Shown in pieces: positions 6,691 through 9,238 of a stretch of DNA of 9,238 nucleotides (within the stretch, counting starts at the first letter, position 1; the number at the start of each line of letters is the position of its first letter). The stretch lies in assembly GCA_002405835.1 (NCBI GenBank), contig DHMO01000071.1, forward strand, positions 1 to 9,238. The letters run 5' to 3'. The translations under genes and the position numbers were made by a program. The notes under the pieces were generated by a model. That model saw only the letters and a program-made list of their open reading frames with translations, searched no databases and was not told the DNA's origin. This DNA is from Lentisphaeria bacterium UBA4640. Its GTDB lineage: Bacteria; Verrucomicrobiota; Lentisphaeria; Victivallales; UBA1829.

Positions 6691-7443
6691 GATCCAGTGC
6701 CATTCCTGGACATTGTCATAGAGCCAGCGGTCGATTTCGACCTGTTCTTTTTCTGCGGCTTGCTTCTGGAATTTCTGACGGAGCTTCTTTTTGTATTCGC
6801 TTTCTTCGATGGGGTCGGTGGAGAGCGGTTCCGCGCCGGAATCGAGGCGTTCGTCTTCTTCGATGACCTGTTCGATTTCGTAGAGTTCGGATTTTTTGCG
6901 ACGTTTTTCGCGGTATGCGGAGAGGAGACCTTCGCGCTTGAGGTCGGCGTAGTGAGAGACGACCATATCGGGGGAGACTTCCTTTCCGGTTTTTTCGGTG
7001 AGGAATTTTGCGGCTTCTTCGGCGGGGATGGAGGAGGCGGCGCGGGCTTTTTCGGTTTTGCGGTGATCGATCCAGGTTCCGGTGAAGGGTTCGTGAGAGC
7101 CGTCGTATTTGGGACCGGGGTTGATCTTGAAGTTTTCGCCGTATTTCCCCATAAGAAGTTTGGTCCATTCATCGGCGTTATTGATTGCGTTGCGTTCGCG
7201 TTCGTGACGGGCTTTGAGTGCGCGTTCGCGCTTCATTTTGACGGCGAGTGCGGCGGAGTAGCGGAGGAGTTCTTCATCGTTTACGGGGTCGAGATGCCAT
7301 CCGCCTTTTGCGAGGATGGAGGCTGCTTCTTCTGGTTCGACGAGGTATGAGGTGCCGGTGTAGCGATAAAGGATTTTTGCGATGGCGGCGGCTTTGGCTT
7401 CGTAGGAGGGGTCATCGGAGAAGCGGACGGGGCCGCTTTGCGG

Positions 7444-7698
7444 AAGTGTCGCGTCCGTTGGACGCTCGAAAGTGTCTGCGGCGCTGCCGCCTTGCAAGTG
7501 TCGCCCGTTGGGCTCGGCAAGTGTCGCGGCGTTGCCGCTCGAAAGGGCCGAGCCGCCGGGGGCGGCTGTTGAGCCGCTGCGCGGCGTGGGGGACTGAGCG
7601 CGGGCGGAGCCGCTTAGGGGTGCTTCCGCGCCTTGCCCGTCCTGCGGACGGGAGTTGAAGGTTGACGGCTGAAGGTTCAAGGTTGGTGCTTCCGCGCC
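7444..7698. repeat. Hairpin array, proximal block (about ten short GC-rich palindromes)
   Basis: Successive perfect or near-perfect stem-loops with 2-4 nt loops lie at 7451-7465, 7478-7490, 7503-7513, 7526-7538, 7552-7566, 7573-7585, 7604-7613, 7619-7632, 7636-7652 and 7685-7698. The first four are joined by recurring short spacers (GTGTCG before a stem; CTCGAA, CTTGCAA or CTCGGCAA after it). The whole block lies in frame in the minus-strand polyvalent gene, where it encodes a Ser/Ala/Gly/Pro-rich linker containing LAEPNGRHLQGG. It is a diverged direct copy of the block at 8475-8802, with about 60 bp of extra hairpins. The 14-bp GGTGCTTCCGCGCC occurs twice (7619 and 7685). Confidence 0.8.
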
Positions 7699-8474
7699 GA
7701 GGGTGGGGGCAACGCTGGAATTTTTGTTAAAAAAGTCGAGAGCACGCTTGACTTTTTCGTGTTTCTGCTGTAATTTATGAATACCCTCGGGGAGATAATT
7801 CGCGTGCGTGCGGTCATCCTCAGGGCGCTGGAGTCGGGACGCACCTCGCTCGAGCCTTTCTCCTTTTATTGCTGCGACGATTTCATCCAGTTCCAGTGAA
7901 TAAACTCTTACACTGTTTTCTTTATCAAGGCTTTCTTTTGCTGTTAGAAGAGCGTCTGCAACAGTTCCGTTCAGCACAATCGGGGCGGCAAAACGGCGCA
8001 TTACGATTAGCGGATCGTTGTTTTTTGAGTCTCCTCCAGTATGAATCAGAACCGCATTTTCATAGAGCGCTTCAATGTTTGCAACGGCTTGAAAGTGTTC
8101 TTCTCTGGTAAAACCGTTGTTTATACTTTTGTCCAAAGCCTTTCTTGATATCATTTTCCCTCTTTGATCTCCGTTTATTTGAGCAACGGTTCCGGAGTCC
8201 CGATTCAAAAGGTTTTTCTTTGCGAGAGGTTCCAGTCTTTTTTCAAGGTCTTTGGTCGTAAGATTCGAGGGGATGGGGGCGGGGAATGCCTGGGAGACGT
8301 CGAGATCGTCGGAGAAGCGAGGATTGGACGGGTTGGACCTGGCGGACGGGTTAGACGCGGAGGATTGAGCGGAGACGGCGCGGGCGGAACGGGCGAGGAG
8401 AGCGGAGAGATCGTTGTCGGTCCAGGCGAGATTCCAGCCATGGCGGCGGAGGAAAGCGCGGAGGGAGGAGAGGA

Positions 8475-8802
8475 CGCTCCGCAGGGCGGAGCGGAGTGTC
8501 GCGCCCCATGGGCGCTCGAAAGTGTCGGCGGCGGAGCCGCCTTGCAAGTGTCGCCCGTTGGGCTCGGCAAGTGTCGCGGCGGAGCCGCTCGAAAGGGGCG
8601 AGCCGCCGGAGGCGGCTGTTGAGCCCGCCTGTTGGCGGGAGTTGAAGGTTAACGGTTGAAGGTTCAAGGTTGGCGCTTCCGCGCCGGGGGCGACCGGAGC
8701 AGCGCCTGTCGGCGCATGCGTATTTTGAGCGGCGCCTTGCGGCGCACGCGGGGAATCAGAGGCGGCGGCTGAAGCCGAGACGCTGGGGGCGCCTTGCGGC
8801 GC
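8475..8802. repeat. Hairpin array, distal block (about twelve short GC-rich palindromes)
   Basis: Stem-loops lie at 8475-8493 (8-bp stem CGCTCCGC/GCGGAGCG), 8501-8515, 8527-8541, 8553-8563, 8576-8588, 8602-8616, 8624-8639, 8672-8685, 8702-8715, 8732-8745, 8766-8777 and 8789-8802. From 8497 to about 8685 the order, spacers and flanking GAGTTGAAGGTT stretch match the block at 7444-7698. Stem sequences differ by paired changes between the two blocks, for example GCGTCC/GGACGC there and GCGCCC/GGGCGC here. It is in frame in the minus-strand gene and encodes the linker between the metallopeptidase-like domain and the first RFSDD joint. Confidence 0.8.
8731..8759. repeat. 29-bp exact direct repeat, copy 1
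   Basis: This stretch begins GGCGCCTTGCGGCGC and recurs unchanged 57 bp further on. Both copies are in the minus-strand frame and encode SPRAPQGA. Each contains one GCGCC-TTGC-GGCGC hairpin of the array. Confidence 0.9.
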
Positions 8803-8816
8803 ACGCGGGGAATCAG
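8788..8816. repeat. 29-bp exact direct repeat, copy 2
   Basis: This is identical to 8731-8759. A related hairpin with the same stem but a TGTC loop is at 8702-8715, so the unit has spread or duplicated locally. Confidence 0.9.
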
Positions 8817-9158
8817 GGGCGAGGCGGGATTCGGCGAGTTCGGCGAGGAATTCGTCGGCGGCTTCGAGCTGACCTGCCGGGGTGGTGATATCAATGTGAC
8901 GGCGGGCGGCGAGGGAGGAGATGGGGTTGGCGTACTGATTGACGATTTGACGGAGGAAGGTGTCGTAATCTTTGCCGAAGACGCGGCGGAGGCCTTCGTG
9001 GGCGACAACTTCGTGGAGGAGGACTTTGCGGACGCGTCCGGGGGAGATACGGTCTTCAAGGAGGTAGATGGAACCGTTGTTCCAGAGGCCTTCGGCGGAG
9101 GGGCGTTTTTCGACGAGTTGGCGGAGGTGTTCGGGGAGGGATGCGGAATCGATGAATT

Positions 9159-9186
9159 CTATCTATACAAAACATAAAACCCCTCC
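9159..9186 (-). promoter_or_regulatory. Likely original start signals of the metallopeptidase-containing gene
   Basis: On the minus strand GGAGGGG (9180-9186) precedes an ATG at 9175 with suitable spacing. That ATG reads MFCIDR in a frame that loses the peptidase domain. The tandem ATAGATAG at 9159-9166 puts a TAG in the peptidase frame; with one ATAG fewer the reading would be MFCIEFIDSASLPEHLRQ, continuous with the domain. I infer these are the true translation signals, now separated from the gene by a 4-bp duplication. Confidence 0.5.
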
Positions 9187-9208
9187 GTTCCGAATTCAAA
9201 ACGGGGGG
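9181..9208. terminator. Hairpin at the right edge: possible terminator or Shine-Dalgarno-masking stem
   Basis: CCCTCCGTT (9181-9189) pairs with AACGGGGGG (9200-9208) around a 10-nt loop, with one G-U pair on the plus strand and one C-A mismatch on the minus strand. Read on the minus strand it is followed by GTTTTATGTTTTG, so it could terminate a gene lying to the right of the window. The same stem also covers the GGAGG of the ATG at 9175, so it might instead limit translation there. The bases beyond it, to 9238, show nothing I can assign. Confidence 0.4.
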
Positions 9209-9238
9209 CTGAAATAAAAAACGGGATTGTTTCCGCGA

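Larger units (their letters stand above)
6660..9162 (-). pseudogene. Broken polyvalent protein gene: metallopeptidase-like, LPD3/MuF-C-like and C-terminal modules
   Basis: The frame is open from 9162 down to 5374, but below about 6680 it is antisense of the ART gene. Reading 5' to 3': a metallopeptidase-like domain with HEVVAHEGLRRVFG (9013 downward); an Ala/Pro-rich repeat linker; an RFSDD joint (near 8310); a domain with ISRKALDKSINNGFTREEHF and ALYENAVLIH (about 8160-7860), resembling LPD3/MuF-C; a second repeat linker; a second RFSDD joint (near 7420); and a helical, charged C-terminal module. Such chains of toxin and peptidase domains joined at RFS motifs are typical of phage and conjugative polyvalent proteins. 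No ATG or GTG occurs in frame before 8667, where the TTG lies inside a repeat linker and would remove the peptidase domain. An ATG at 9175 is one frame off. I judge it a broken or recently frameshifted gene. Confidence 0.62.

Noticed and set aside
6691..7350. C-terminal 220 residues of the plus-strand frame
   Set aside because: They are rich in Phe/Gly/Asp/Glu and read exactly opposite the codons of the minus-strand C-terminal module. They look like a register artefact, not a domain.
5374..8667. A 1097-residue minus-strand gene starting at 8667
   Set aside because: The start is a TTG inside a repeated linker, it omits the metallopeptidase-like domain that continues in frame upstream, and roughly the last 430 residues are antisense of the ART fragment, with no protein-like motifs.
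7444..8802. A CRISPR array
   Set aside because: The units are short palindromes of varying length with recurring, non-unique spacers, they lie in frame in a coding sequence, and no cas gene is present.
8664..9177. Other frames over the metallopeptidase region, on both strands
   Set aside because: They are low-complexity shadows (Ser/Pro/Thr-rich or Gly/Glu-rich) of the frame carrying the HEVVAHEGLR motif.

Overview
The window looks like a chromosome of a Lentisphaerota (Victivallis-like) bacterium that carries phage- or conjugative-element-derived genes at its right end. The main clue is the first gene, a pseudopilin-like protein with the H-X9-DG signature that is expanded in Lentisphaerota and Planctomycetota. 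The GC-rich coding style and the mix of ordinary housekeeping genes with damaged 'polyvalent protein' modules fit a gut Lentisphaerota genome. This assignment is inference; no rRNA or other marker is present.

Layout. 1-1201 (+): the 3' end of an H-X9-DG pseudopilin gene, followed 10 nt later by a small membrane-anchored protein. 1202-1567: non-coding, with a hairpin, a 142-bp inverted-repeat element and a candidate promoter. 1568-2212 (+): an SGNH/GDSL hydrolase, ending at a terminator hairpin shared with the convergent operon. 2244-5266 (-): a compact operon read purB, then an RsuA/RluB-type pseudouridine synthase, then a UPF0489 protein with arginase-like metal motifs. The last two genes overlap by ATGA. 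The operon has a near-consensus promoter at 5306-5334 and a strong Shine-Dalgarno.

From about 5346 to 9175 the window holds two damaged polyvalent-protein genes arranged tail to tail. The plus-strand fragment carries an ART-type ADP-ribosyltransferase domain ending in the RFS joint typical of these proteins. The minus-strand fragment carries a metallopeptidase-like domain (HEVVAHEGLR), a domain resembling LPD3/MuF-C, and a C-terminal module homologous to the C-terminus of the plus-strand protein. The two reading frames meet near 6640-6690. Each frame then stays open through the antisense of the other gene, because the two frames are in exact codon register.

The most unusual signal is a GC-rich hairpin array inside the minus-strand gene, present in two related blocks (7444-7698 and 8475-8802). 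Between blocks the stems are preserved by paired changes while the loops vary. These look like palindromic elements accepted in frame as protein linkers. A second point is a tandem ATAG duplication just after a well-placed start codon (ATG at 9175). Removing one copy would join that start to the metallopeptidase frame, which otherwise has no start codon.
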